From assembly GCA_020723285.1 (NCBI GenBank), contig DYJE01000023.1, positions 18,374 to 82,373 on the forward strand: a stretch of DNA of 64,000 bases. Reading direction: 5' to 3'. This DNA comes from Desulforapulum autotrophicum. GTDB taxonomy: Bacteria > Desulfobacterota > Desulfobacteria > Desulfobacterales > Desulfolunaceae. Below, in pieces: positions 9,001 through 17,078 of the stretch. The position numbers and the translations under genes were made by a program. Under the pieces are notes generated by a model, which saw only the letters and a program-made list of their open reading frames with translations, did no database searches and was not told the DNA's origin. Numbering within the stretch: the stretch's first letter is position 1; each line of letters starts with the position of its first letter.

Positions 9001-9065
9001 GCTTGGATACCGCCGATGCCGCCTCCCGCGATCAGGACCGAACCGATTGTTTTTTTATCTGACAT
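6033..9065 (-). CDS. hdrA: HdrA: double-length heterodisulfide reductase subunit A
   Basis: At 1010 residues this is a tandem of two HdrA-like flavoprotein modules. Module 1 (about 1-450) has the FAD motif VLIAGGGIGGIQ (10-21), the DCSMC pair (57-61), CIACGACTEKCP (110-121) and CGNCEKKCP (165-173). Module 2 starts like canonical HdrA at VFVCHCGTNIAG (461-472). It has a second FAD motif VVIGGGISGM (600-609) and two C-terminal ferredoxin sites, CTGCEVCVTVCP and CKGCGSCVASC. HdrA is the site of flavin-based electron bifurcation and receives electrons from MvhD-type subunits. I infer bifurcation between ferredoxin and a disulfide carrier such as DsrC. No in-frame TGA suggests selenocysteine. AAGGAG precedes the ATG. 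Confidence 0.92.
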   Translation of the reverse strand: MSDKKTIGSVLIAGGGIGGIQAALDLANSGYYVYMVEKSPSIGGVMAQLDKTFPTNDCSMCIMSPKLVEVGRHMNIELLTLSEVKDVKGEKGDFQVEVFQKARYVDMTKCIACGACTEKCPVKVDDVYNEKLIKRKAIYALYPQAVPLKYCIDADKCIKLTKGKCGNCEKKCPAGAINYDDKDKTVTLNVGSIILSPGFKPYNPSGKYMYGYDNNPDVVTSIEFERLLSASGPNQGHIIRMSDHEEPKKIAWLQCVGSRDINTCDNGHCSSVCCMYAIKQAIIAKEHDPKLECTIFYMDMRTHGKGFESCYNEAKEKHGIKFVRCRVHSIFKNPTGPGQVVDFVDDSTGKVVRDLYDIVVLSVGMEIPPDVKDLCGKLGVDLTAGGFVKTSSFNPVATSRDGIYVCGALQGPKDIPQSVVEAGSAALCAGSALTEGRNTLTKSVTVPPEINITGERPRIGVFVCHCGTNIAGVIDVERVRDFAATLPYVEYVTNNMYSCSQDTQDFISKVIKEKNLNRIIVAACTPRTHDPLFQETLQSAGLNRYLFEMVNIRNHGSWVHKDFPKEATEKAMEMVRMAAAKVTLFEPLTEARLDIDQNAVVIGGGISGMTAAKSLASQGYQVSLIEREGSLGGQAKNLFATSKGESIQDGLAHLIRDVEANHKIRVLTNTEITSVDGFVGNFDTTLSVKGTKETLRHGVAIVATGATELKPDEYLYGKDSRVLTGLELDRKFIDNDPSLKTMKSAVFIQCVGSREPERPYCSRICCTHTAASALHLKELNPDMAIFVLYRDIRTYGEREALYKEAREKGVIFIRYDVANKPVVATGKDGLTITVTDHVLKRPVEITADMLTLATAVVPYRDEQLAQFFKVPMNADGFFAEAHVKLAPSDFAVDGVFLCGLAHYPKPVDESIAQAQAASSSATRLLSQKSINTSGNIAKVNPAFCTGCEVCVTVCPYNAPSMVMEGRDKGKAQINPVLCKGCGSCVASCRSGALVLKGFEDGQLFAMIENA

Positions 9066-9093
9066 GAATGTCTCCTTAGTAGTGTTCTTTCAG

Positions 9094-9267
9094 GCCTCCG
9101 GCGGCCCTGCCGGGGGCCAAACCCCTCTCTTCGCTGGGGCAGGCTTTTTAAAAAGTTTGACCAAATGGGTTATGGGGATCATCCGTAACCCATTGACTGT
9201 GAGTGGTACAAAAAACTGATTTGTCCAGATTTTTAAAATCTGGCCCCCCGGAAGGGCCGCCGGAGGC
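9094..9267. repeat. Second inverted pair of GC-rich palindromic repeats
   Basis: GCCTCCGGCGGCCCTGCCGG at 9094-9113 and GGAAGGGCCGCCGGAGGC ending at 9267 face each other. They have TTTTTAAAAAGTTTGAC and GATTTTTAAAATCTGG blocks next to them and about 70 bases in between. The layout matches 5062-5199, so the same composite element sits in two gaps of one operon. Confidence 0.8.
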
Positions 9268-9278
9268 TTTGCCCCATA

Positions 9279-10565
9279 TCAACCGTCAAGCCCGAAATCA
9301 GCCAGATCAGGCCCGAGATACGTCCGTTCGTTTTCGCCCAGAATGCCCATGGCCAGACAGAGGATGGTCCACAGGTGAACGGTGTGGTATTCACCGCCGT
9401 ACACATGACACATGTCCTCGATCTGGGCGTGGCAGTTGTGGCAGGGGGTGACCACGTAGGTCGCACCTGTGGCCTGAATCTGGTCGAATTTGATTTTGCC
9501 GTAGGCCTGGCGCTCTTCGGTGAAACCGGCCTGGAGAGAGCCGCCGCCACCGCCGCAGCAGTAGTTGTTGGACTTGTTGGGGTGCATATCCACAAAGTTC
9601 GCTTCTCCCACGGCGGTTTTCACCACGAACCGGAGATCGTCGGCGAATTTGTCGCCCAAGGATTTTCTCACCACGTTGCAGGGGTCCTGGGCCGTGAATT
9701 TGATCCCCATGGTGTTCCAGTCGGAATTGACCTTAAGTTTGCCTTCACGGATCCACTGGGCGTAATATTCCACGATGCTGCGGAATTCGAAGTTGTGGGG
9801 AATGTTGAATTTTCGGATGGCGGCCCATACCGCGAAAAAACTGTGACCGCACTCGGTGTTCAGAAACACCTTGCATCCCAGTTTGTCGATGTGTTCGCAC
9901 TGGGCCCGGACGATTTTTTCCCAGCTTTCGTCGTCGGCCAGGAACATGCAGTAGTTTTCACCGCCCCACATGTCGGAGTAATAAGTCCAGTCCGCACCGG
10001 CTTTGTGGAGAATTTTCCACAACGGCAGCAGTTCATCGGGCTCAGTCACGGGCTCACGGGAGTTCTGGTTCAGGGCGAAGTACGCTCCTTCCCGGTCGAT
10101 GTCCGCGGTCAGTTCTTCGAATCCTTCCTGCTGGCGGCATTCTTCGGCCAGATCTTCCACGGTGAATTTGAAGTCTTCGAAGGGGACGCCCATGGCACCA
10201 CCACGGGATCTTACATGGTGGTCACAGGAACCCAGGATGCCTTTGGGGCGTTCTTCCCTGGGCCAGCCCGACCGCAGTTCGAAGGTGAGGGCCGGAATGT
10301 TGATGTGCATGGGGCAGACATCGTAGCAGCGTTTACACATGGTGCAGACCCAGATCCAGGGGTGTTTTTCCAGCTCTTCATCCATACCCAGCACGGCCAT
10401 CCGTAAATACTTTCTGGGATCCATGTCCATCAGGCCCGTGGCCGGACAGCCGCTGGCGCAGGTCCCGCAGGTGAGACATGCCGAGAGATTTCCGTCAGGG
10501 ATCAGGGCCAGCGCCTTGTCCTTGATGCGGGATTTTCCCCCGGTCACTTTGAGTGCTTCCGTCAT
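9279..10565 (-). CDS. HdrC-HdrB-like fused subunit (HdrD-type)
   Basis: The 428-residue protein is the first gene of the operon. The N-terminal HdrC-like part holds two [4Fe-4S] sites (C30, C33, C36, C40 and C74, C77, C80, C84; CLTCGTCASGCP and CTMCKRCYDVCP). The C-terminal HdrB-like part ends in a full CCG motif: C in DPCNVVR, CC in YCCGGGGGS, and CHNC. That motif binds the non-cubane cluster that reduces disulfides. An earlier NTECGHSFF could be a remnant of the first CCG motif usual in HdrB. It would be the disulfide-reducing end of the complex, with DsrC as a possible substrate. GGAGG precedes the ATG. No separate hdrB or hdrC is present. Confidence 0.85.
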   Translation of the reverse strand: MTEALKVTGGKSRIKDKALALIPDGNLSACLTCGTCASGCPATGLMDMDPRKYLRMAVLGMDEELEKHPWIWVCTMCKRCYDVCPMHINIPALTFELRSGWPREERPKGILGSCDHHVRSRGGAMGVPFEDFKFTVEDLAEECRQQEGFEELTADIDREGAYFALNQNSREPVTEPDELLPLWKILHKAGADWTYYSDMWGGENYCMFLADDESWEKIVRAQCEHIDKLGCKVFLNTECGHSFFAVWAAIRKFNIPHNFEFRSIVEYYAQWIREGKLKVNSDWNTMGIKFTAQDPCNVVRKSLGDKFADDLRFVVKTAVGEANFVDMHPNKSNNYCCGGGGGSLQAGFTEERQAYGKIKFDQIQATGATYVVTPCHNCHAQIEDMCHVYGGEYHTVHLWTILCLAMGILGENERTYLGPDLADFGLDG

Positions 10566-11016
10566 AAACGTTCCTCCAGTTCAAAATGAATAATACCTTC
10601 CCCTGCCCGGGGCGTTTGCTCTGGGCCAAAGGTCAAAGGTTTTGGTTTTTCGTTTTTGGTCTGCGGTCAGTCACACCTGAATATCTTGAAAGGTGCTCTG
10701 TTGCATGACCTGTCTGGAACCTGGAAGTGTGGGAAAAGAGGAAGAGAACATCCTGGGATTGATAAAGATACCTGGAGTTCACCACTGCTCCGAACACCGC
10801 CGCCGGCTTTTAAGAACCCTGAATAACCAGTTTCCGCCGCACGGGCGGAAAAACGTTATTAAAGCCGTCAGTAGTGTCTGTCAATGTGGTGGTTCATTTA
10901 TAATCCATCGTCTTTTTTCAGTGGGTTATATCATACAAAGATAACCTTATATATAGAACGATTGGATTAATCAAATTGAAAATATATATTCAATGTTATG
11001 CTGTTATCGACGTTTT
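10566..11016. other. Intergenic region with hairpin, operon promoter side
   Basis: This 451-base gap lies between the hdr operon start and the sensor kinase stop. An imperfect palindrome spans 10822-10860 (AATAAC, TTTCCGCC, loop, GGGCGGAAA, GTTATT). The stretch 10925-11000 is AT-rich, with GGTTATATCATACAAAGATAACC as a further inverted repeat. The leftward hdr operon promoter is expected here, but I could not choose one confidently. No small gene was seen. Confidence 0.5.
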
Positions 11017-12837
11017 TTATTTTTGGAAGGATTTACTGCCATCCAGCACATCCCGGACACTCTGGCAGAGGTCGCGGAGGATGACGGGTTTCATGAGGTA
11101 GCGCTGGAAGCCCATGGCGGCGGCTTTCTTTTCGTTGATCAGGTCGCTGAAGCCGGTGCAGACGATGAGGGGAATATCGGGTCGGATGGTTCTCAGGGCC
11201 TTGGCCAGCTGGGCTCCGGTCATGTGGGGCATGGTCATGTCCGTGACCACCAGGTCGAAGCGGTGGGGGTTTTCCTGGAATACCCCCAGGGCCTGAAGGC
11301 TTCCCACGCAGCCCGTCACCGTGTACCCCCTGGCTTTGAGCATGGCGATCATCAGGTCGACGATGGTTTTTTCATCGTCCACCACCATGATGTGTTCGGT
11401 GCCTGTGGGCATGGGGGTCTGGATTTCGGGTGATTTTTCAGACGTGTTCTCGCTGGAGCAGGGCAGGTACACACGGAATGTGGCACCGCGTCCAGGTTCA
11501 CTGTATACGGTGATATGGCCGCCGCAGCTGTTGATGATGCCCTGAACCACGCTAAGCCCGAGACCGGTGCCTTCATTCTTGCTTTTGGTGGTGAAATAGG
11601 GGTCGAAAATTTTTTCCATGACGGCGCGATTCATGCCGGTCCCCGTGTCGCTGACATCCAGAACCTGATACGGTCCTGGTTCCAGCATCATGGACTGGAG
11701 GTGTTTTTCCGTGTCATCGATGTGAATGGTTTTGAGGCTGACAGCCAGAATACCCCCAGTTTTTTTCATGGCGTGGTAGGCGTTGGTGCAGAGGTTCATG
11801 ATGACCTGATGAATCTGGGTGGGGTCGGCGAGGACTGTGCGGTCGCTTTTCTCCAGCTGGTTTTTGATCTGGATGGTGCTGGGAATGGTGGATTTCAGGA
11901 GCTTCAGGGCCTCGTTCACCACCAGATGCATCCTTACGGGCTGAAGCTCGAATTTGCTCTGGCGGCTTAAGGTGAGAATCTGCCGGACAAGATCCTTGGC
12001 AAGGCCTGCGGCTCTCACCACTTCGGACAGGTTGCGCACAAGTGGACTCCCGGGCCCCAGATCCTGGAGGGCCATTTCCGCGTAACCGAGTATGGGTGTG
12101 AGAAGGTTGTTGAAATCGTGGGCGATGCCGCCGGCCAGACTGCCGATGGCTTCCATTTTCTGGGTCTGCCGGAGAAGGCTTTCCAGCTTGGTTTTTTCCA
12201 CCGTCACCCTGTTGCGCTGGATGATGCCGGAAAGGGTGTTGGCGATGGCGGTAAGGACCTCCGCTTCCATGGGCTCGAAGCCGTGCTCTGACGGAAGGCC
12301 GATGCAAAGGACACCGATGGTTCTGTTTTCAAGCCGGATGGGAACGCAGTAATGCCCATGGGCGCTTTCCCCGTCGCCGTGGTTTCCGAAACATGTTTCA
12401 CCTTTTAGGGCTGTCTGGCCGCACAGGCAATGACCGGACCGCACACGGGAGCAGGAAGGTCCGGGAAAACCGGACAGGGTTTTCGCACAGTTCAGCTTGA
12501 ATTCATCGTGTGCGTCGTCCGAAAAGAAAAAGGCGGCACTGGCTTTTTCTCCGATCCAGCTCAAGGCGAGGATTTTTTCAAGGGTCATTTCAAAGAAATC
12601 GTCAAGCGGGATGGGATCAAGGGACAGTTTCAGCAGATCGTTCAAAAAATTCTGATTTTCGTAATTTTTCCGCAGCTCGTCTTCTTTACGCTTTCCTTCG
12701 GCGATTTCTTTTTCCAGCTCTCCGATTTTCTGGCGCAGAAGCGGGTAATAGCTTTTCCGGATGGATTTTTCACCCAGGCCGATGATCCGTTCGTAAAGAT
12801 GCTGGTCAGATGTTTCGTTGTCAGAGGGCGTTTTCAT
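11017..12837 (-). CDS. Soluble hybrid histidine kinase (GAF-HisKA-HATPase-REC)
   Basis: The 606-residue protein has no membrane segment. An N-terminal coiled coil (about 30-60) is followed by a GAF-like domain (70-205) with a Cys/His cluster (CSRVRSGHCLCG, CFGNHGDGESAHGHYC). The HisKA box GIAHDFNNLLTPILGYAE places phospho-His at about 240. The HATPase has the N box NLCTNAYHAM and G boxes DTGTGM and GTGLGLSVVQG. A C-terminal receiver (about 490-600) has VVDDEK, acceptor Asp in VVTDMTMP and a final K in LMKPV. It overlaps the alcohol dehydrogenase gene by 17 bases, so the two are co-transcribed. It may sense a ligand tied to alcohol metabolism (inference). No DNA-binding partner is adjacent. 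Confidence 0.88.
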   Translation of the reverse strand: MKTPSDNETSDQHLYERIIGLGEKSIRKSYYPLLRQKIGELEKEIAEGKRKEDELRKNYENQNFLNDLLKLSLDPIPLDDFFEMTLEKILALSWIGEKASAAFFFSDDAHDEFKLNCAKTLSGFPGPSCSRVRSGHCLCGQTALKGETCFGNHGDGESAHGHYCVPIRLENRTIGVLCIGLPSEHGFEPMEAEVLTAIANTLSGIIQRNRVTVEKTKLESLLRQTQKMEAIGSLAGGIAHDFNNLLTPILGYAEMALQDLGPGSPLVRNLSEVVRAAGLAKDLVRQILTLSRQSKFELQPVRMHLVVNEALKLLKSTIPSTIQIKNQLEKSDRTVLADPTQIHQVIMNLCTNAYHAMKKTGGILAVSLKTIHIDDTEKHLQSMMLEPGPYQVLDVSDTGTGMNRAVMEKIFDPYFTTKSKNEGTGLGLSVVQGIINSCGGHITVYSEPGRGATFRVYLPCSSENTSEKSPEIQTPMPTGTEHIMVVDDEKTIVDLMIAMLKARGYTVTGCVGSLQALGVFQENPHRFDLVVTDMTMPHMTGAQLAKALRTIRPDIPLIVCTGFSDLINEKKAAAMGFQRYLMKPVILRDLCQSVRDVLDGSKSFQK

Positions 12838-13972
12838 AGATGACCTCGATGTCTCGTTTGTTCGCTTTTCTGGGATTGGTGACGAGGCATGGATCTTTCA
12901 GGGCTTTTTCAGCCAGAACCGGGATGTCGGTCTGCCGGGTTCCTTTGTCTTTCAGGGTACTTGAAATCCCTGCATTTTTTTTGAGAAGGGCCACCTTGTC
13001 GAGGACGGCCCGTTTTTTTTCTGAGGCCGACATGCCCTTGAGCTGGAGGCCCATGGCATCTCCGATCCTCTGAAAACGATCTGCGGTTTCGTTGAAATTG
13101 AAATCCATCACATGATCGAGGAGGATGGCGTTGCATTCCCCGTGGGGAAGTCCCAGATAACCGCCCAGGCTGTGGGCCATGGCGTGAACGGCTCCCAGGC
13201 TGGCGTTTGAAAAGGCGAGGCCCGCTTCGAGACTGGCGCGCATCAGAATGTTTCGCAGGTGGGGATCGTCAGGTTTCGTGAGAACGTCGAGAAGATATCG
13301 GCTGATCAGGCGGATGGCCTCCAGGGCGTGGACGTCGAAGATGGGGGAATGGGCGCTTGAGACAAAGGCTTCGATGGCGTGAACCAGGGCGTCGATGCCG
13401 GTACAGGCCGTGAGGTACGGGGCCATGGTCAGAGTGGTGTCAGGATCGATGAGGGCCACGTCGGGAACCACGGTTTTGCTGATAATGGCGATTTTGACCC
13501 GCTCGTTTTCATGATTGATGATGGCGAACTGGGATACATCCGCCGAGGTTCCGGCGGTGGTGGGGATGCAGATCAGGGGCGGGCCGGGAAGGGGGACGTT
13601 GTCGATGCCCTCGAATTCCAGGATGTTGGCCCCGTTGGTGCTGACGATGCCGATGCCCTTGGCGCAGTCCATGGGGCTTCCGCCGCCCACGGCCACGATG
13701 AGATCGCAGTTGTTTTGAAGGTAATAATCCGCACCGCGCATCACTTCGCCGGATTTGGGGTTGGCTGTGATATCGGAAAAAACAAGGCAGGACAGGCCTG
13801 CAGCTTCAAGGTTTTCGACGACTTTGCCGCACCAGCCCGCGGCGATGACTCCGGGGTCCGAGACGACCAGAACGTTTTTCGCTTCGAAATTGGCTGCATA
13901 CTGACCGGCGAGGGTGAGTGCGCCGTTGCCGAAAACAAATTCTGGTGCCACGAATTTTCTGAGATGGTTCAT
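12821..13972 (-). CDS. Iron-containing (group III) alcohol dehydrogenase
   Basis: The 383-residue protein has normal length for the family. It has the NAD-binding GGGSPMDCAKGI (about residues 96-107) and IPTTAGTSADVSQFAI. The metal ligands are Asp in TGIDALVHAIE, His in the same motif, His in VHAMAHSLGG and His in GLPHGECNA. The enzyme oxidises primary alcohols or reduces aldehydes with NAD(H). It lies just upstream of the kinase and about 2.3 kb from the start of the flx-hdr operon. In D. vulgaris an adh gene lies close to flx-hdr and the complex supports ethanol metabolism, so a shared NAD(H) pool is a reasonable inference. The exact substrate is unknown. Confidence 0.92.
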   Translation of the reverse strand: MNHLRKFVAPEFVFGNGALTLAGQYAANFEAKNVLVVSDPGVIAAGWCGKVVENLEAAGLSCLVFSDITANPKSGEVMRGADYYLQNNCDLIVAVGGGSPMDCAKGIGIVSTNGANILEFEGIDNVPLPGPPLICIPTTAGTSADVSQFAIINHENERVKIAIISKTVVPDVALIDPDTTLTMAPYLTACTGIDALVHAIEAFVSSAHSPIFDVHALEAIRLISRYLLDVLTKPDDPHLRNILMRASLEAGLAFSNASLGAVHAMAHSLGGYLGLPHGECNAILLDHVMDFNFNETADRFQRIGDAMGLQLKGMSASEKKRAVLDKVALLKKNAGISSTLKDKGTRQTDIPVLAEKALKDPCLVTNPRKANKRDIEVIYENAL

Positions 13973-14359
13973 GGGCGTGGTCCTTTTATTATCTAAATAC
14001 CCAGCGAATGAAATTGCATGCCGCAGAGCGGCAAATGACGATGTTTACACGAAAGGAATATGGAATCAAGGCAGTGTGAGAACCGTTATCTGCGTTATGG
14101 TGTAACTATAACCCATAACAGGCGATTGGGGCAACCTGAAGTTTATGTTGACGTTTCGGGGAGGGGTAATGTCGGTTGGGCGTCTCGCTTATTAACGATC
14201 AATTTAAGCCAAAAGCGTCAGGATTTCGCAGGTCGGGTTCCAAAACCCGGCAAATAACCCGATCCTTTAAATAATCGTGTGTTTTGTGCTATAGATCGAA
14301 TTTGAACAGAATAAAACCGTTGTCTTAATGGCCACCTTCTGAACGATTGACGCGGGTTA
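13973..14359. other. Intergenic region with one palindrome
   Basis: This 387-base gap lies upstream of adh. CAGGTCGGGTTCCAAAACCCGGC at 14230-14252 is a hairpin of the same family as the element at 1742-1805, and ACCCGATCC follows at 14259-14267. No credible small gene was seen. Confidence 0.5.
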
Positions 14360-15412
14360 TCAGTTCTTTCCATAAATACGGGGAACGCTGAAGCGGTAAA
14401 AACGGGATTGCTCCTCTTTTTCCACGGTGGCGGCTTCGTTGCCGAAATATTTGACTCTCAGCGCAGAAAGTTTGGCTTCGCGATCATCGCCCCCTGTTTT
14501 TTTTAGGAGTTTTTCCCTTTCCTTCATATAGGCCTGGCCTTTAGCCCATCGGCTGTCACGGACGGCATCCAGATGATTCCAGCGGTTGATGGCCTCTCCG
14601 TCAAGGCCCATGGATTTTCTGAACGCCGTGAGGTTCTTCTGCCTTTCCGGCCCGTTCATGTCGGCCAGATCACTCTGGACGCTTTCCACTTCGAGAAACT
14701 GGTTCATCATGGCCTGCTGATGGGCTTTGATGTAAGCTTCGGAAATTTCCCCGTATATCGAGCCAAGTTGCTGGCGGTACAGCGCCGCTTTGTTTTCAAA
14801 GGGCATGTTCTTTTCGTAGCGAATGTCTTCAAGAACATTCCGAACCTCGTTCTGTTTCAGTTCCAGTCCCCAGATTTTCATGGCGTCATCGCCGAAATAG
14901 ACCTTTCGTTTTTCCCACATCAGCTCGTCCATTCTGTCTTTGGTCATGCCGGTGAGCATGGCGTAGTTGTCTTCAATCCACTTTTTGTATGCAATCAGGC
15001 GTTTGAACTGGTTGTACATCTCATCGGCGTATTCTGGGAAAGCCGCCTTGACATATTCCAGGACACGGCTTTCCCAGTCGTCGGGGTACTGTTTCTTGAG
15101 ATAACGGATCAGGGATTCCAGAGCTTCAAGCTGAACCCGGGGGTGATCGAGACCCTCCGCGTAAAGTTCTTTCAATCTGGCGATAAACGCTCCCTGCTGG
15201 ACGGTGATATCGGCTTCGTCCTCGAGTTCGCCGGAGTCCTGATTCAGGGCGTTTTCACCTGGAAAACGCCCTTCAGACCCGCCAGAAGCAGCCAGGGAAT
15301 GCTCAATTGTTGCATTCTGCCCTCCGGTGTTTTGAATTAAAACATAACAGGCCAAAACGATCAGGGTGCAGACAAGGGTGCTGACAGCAAGGGTCTTTTT
15401 TCGATTCATCAT
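14360..15412 (-). CDS. Lipase-specific foldase (Lif-like chaperone)
   Basis: The 350-residue protein has an N-terminal anchor (about residues 9-26) and a long helical, charged body. Lif proteins are inner-membrane steric chaperones that fold a secreted lipase in the periplasm before type II secretion. The C-terminal stretch LSALRVKYFGNEAATVEKEEQ resembles the Lif tail (FGxEA-type motif), and KVYFGDDAMKIWGLE is a second copy-like segment. The classical Lif motif RxxFDYxLSAxGE is not obvious. The strongest evidence is position, since it starts 4 bases after the lipase stop. Similarity is weak, so it is called Lif-like. Confidence 0.65.
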   Translation of the reverse strand: MMNRKKTLAVSTLVCTLIVLACYVLIQNTGGQNATIEHSLAASGGSEGRFPGENALNQDSGELEDEADITVQQGAFIARLKELYAEGLDHPRVQLEALESLIRYLKKQYPDDWESRVLEYVKAAFPEYADEMYNQFKRLIAYKKWIEDNYAMLTGMTKDRMDELMWEKRKVYFGDDAMKIWGLELKQNEVRNVLEDIRYEKNMPFENKAALYRQQLGSIYGEISEAYIKAHQQAMMNQFLEVESVQSDLADMNGPERQKNLTAFRKSMGLDGEAINRWNHLDAVRDSRWAKGQAYMKEREKLLKKTGGDDREAKLSALRVKYFGNEAATVEKEEQSRFYRFSVPRIYGKN

Positions 15413-15416
15413 GTCT

Positions 15417-16577
15417 CTATTCTTTATCGGCTATGAAATCAATAAGATCGGCGTAAAACTGCATTTCGTCAAAATCATCGGCCACGATGTAGGGGATAAT
15501 GCCTAAACCGCAGACATCCAGATGGTCGTAAGGCAGTACGCTGCTGTACGATGTGGCCTGGATTTCCGTGGGATTGTTGAGGTCGCTGACATAACCGGTG
15601 GTCGTGTCTTCCGTGAAATAGGAGCCTTTCCAGAAGCTGCTTTTGTAAGCGAGGCGGTAGCCCATCTGCTGGGAGTTCACACCCACCAGCCCGTCGTCGT
15701 CGGTGTCTTCGAATTCTCCGTCACCGGACCCGGCAGCACCGTCGTTGTCACAGTCCACCTGATCTCCCATGGGGTCCAGAAGCGCGCACCAGCCGTCGCC
15801 GTCGATTTCACGGGGTGCGAACAGGCTCATGGCCATGAGAATGGGGTTGGTGGCACCCTGCTGGGCCGTGATCAGAGATCCGTAGTATTTGACGTACGTG
15901 TTGTCCACGGGGTAGTTGTTGTTGAAGGCCTTGCAACCGGTTGCTTCACCGTCTGCGGGGTCCCAGTCGTTGTACATCAGGGTTTTCATGCTGGCGAAGA
16001 AGTCCCCTTTTTCAACGTAAAACAGGGAATTGATGAAGTTGTCGGCCATCCAGGCCACAAACGCGTTGTAACCGTCTTCCCCTTTGTCCAGAACGTTTTT
16101 CGATACAGGCGATCCCCTGTGGGGCGATGACAGGGAGATCAGGGCTTTCACGACCTGTTTACCTTTGCGGTCATAGAGGATTTTTGCGGCTTTCCGCCCG
16201 TCCATGCCTCCCTGGGAATGCCCGACGATATTGACGGCCGTGGCCCCGACAGTGGCCATGTAGCTTTCGATGTCATCGGCAAGCTGAAGTCCTCTGTATT
16301 CGGAACTCTGGAAGGGATTGACCTCCGATGCGTAAGCCTGCTGTTTCCGATCGATTTTTCTGTTGCAGGTGGTTTCCAGGAACTGATCGCAGGGATCCCC
16401 CACAAATGTTCCCAGATCGTTGCCGAAATAATCAAGACCCACCAGCTGATCGAATCCCATCATACCGTGGGCGAAAACCACGGGATTGACCGTTTTTGTG
16501 GCCCTTGCAGATGCCAGGGGCGCGGTCAGGCAGACAGCAAGGCTTACCAGACCAAGAATCATCAGTTTGTTCTTCAT
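15417..16577 (-). CDS. Secreted triacylglycerol lipase (Pseudomonas family I type)
   Basis: The 386-residue protein starts at the ATG at 16577, which has AGGAGG about 8 bases upstream. A longer frame to 16703 lacks this. The signal peptide is about residues 1-24 (LMILGLVSLAVCLTAPLASA). The oxyanion segment VVFAHGMMG and nucleophile elbow GHSQGG (Ser about 121) are clear. The motif DDGLVGVNSQQMG matches the catalytic Asp region of Pseudomonas lipase (DGLVG). His in DHLDVCGLG completes the triad. A loop rich in Asp (DCDNDGAAGSGDGEFEDTDDDG) could bind calcium. It probably hydrolyses long-chain esters outside the cell with help from the next gene. Confidence 0.85.
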   Translation of the reverse strand: MKNKLMILGLVSLAVCLTAPLASARATKTVNPVVFAHGMMGFDQLVGLDYFGNDLGTFVGDPCDQFLETTCNRKIDRKQQAYASEVNPFQSSEYRGLQLADDIESYMATVGATAVNIVGHSQGGMDGRKAAKILYDRKGKQVVKALISLSSPHRGSPVSKNVLDKGEDGYNAFVAWMADNFINSLFYVEKGDFFASMKTLMYNDWDPADGEATGCKAFNNNYPVDNTYVKYYGSLITAQQGATNPILMAMSLFAPREIDGDGWCALLDPMGDQVDCDNDGAAGSGDGEFEDTDDDGLVGVNSQQMGYRLAYKSSFWKGSYFTEDTTTGYVSDLNNPTEIQATSYSSVLPYDHLDVCGLGIIPYIVADDFDEMQFYADLIDFIADKE

Positions 16578-17078
16578 GTCACAGTTCCTCCTTTTTTCCT
16601 TTTTTGTTGATGGTGCTTTGGTTGTGTGCAACCCGATCCTTAGGCCATGGTTTTTCCCACGATCAGGTTTTGAGTCCGAACAAGGGGTTGTTCGGGTGGT
16701 CATGGTTCATTCAAGAAACAAAACATTCTCAAACGGTACTCTGTTCATATTTGAGGGGGATTCTGGGAGTCAAGACAATAACCGGACAAATGTAAAACAA
16801 AAAAATGAAATACGTAATACGCTATAAACAAAGGGTTTTATGTTTTTTGTATCGCCATGTTTGTCTTGGCCAAAACACGGAAATATCTGGAAAAGGCTAT
16901 GGAACAGAACTCGGGATATGAATCAGTGTTTGAAGAGCGTCAAAGTTTGGCGACCCATAGACCCTTCAAGCCGGGCCTGCACGGTCCATGACGGCGGACG
17001 AAAGTCCGCCCTCCAAGCCTGAGGGACACGGCTCAGGTCATGGTCCAGCAAAGATGGGTGATGTGTGCCAGGTTACAG
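16578..17078. other. Intergenic region with GAAA-capped hairpin
   Basis: This 501-base gap lies between fxsA and the lipase. A perfect 7-bp hairpin with a GAAA tetraloop lies at 16993-17010 (GGCGGAC, GAAA, GTCCGCC). No T-run follows on either strand. The lipase promoter should lie in 16600-16800, but no clear boxes were identified and no small gene was seen. Confidence 0.45.

Noticed and set aside
6975..9062. Long open frame of 695 codons on the plus strand
   Set aside because: It is the antisense of hdrA. It is rich in His, Val and Gly typical of reverse frames of GC-rich genes, and shows no family motif.
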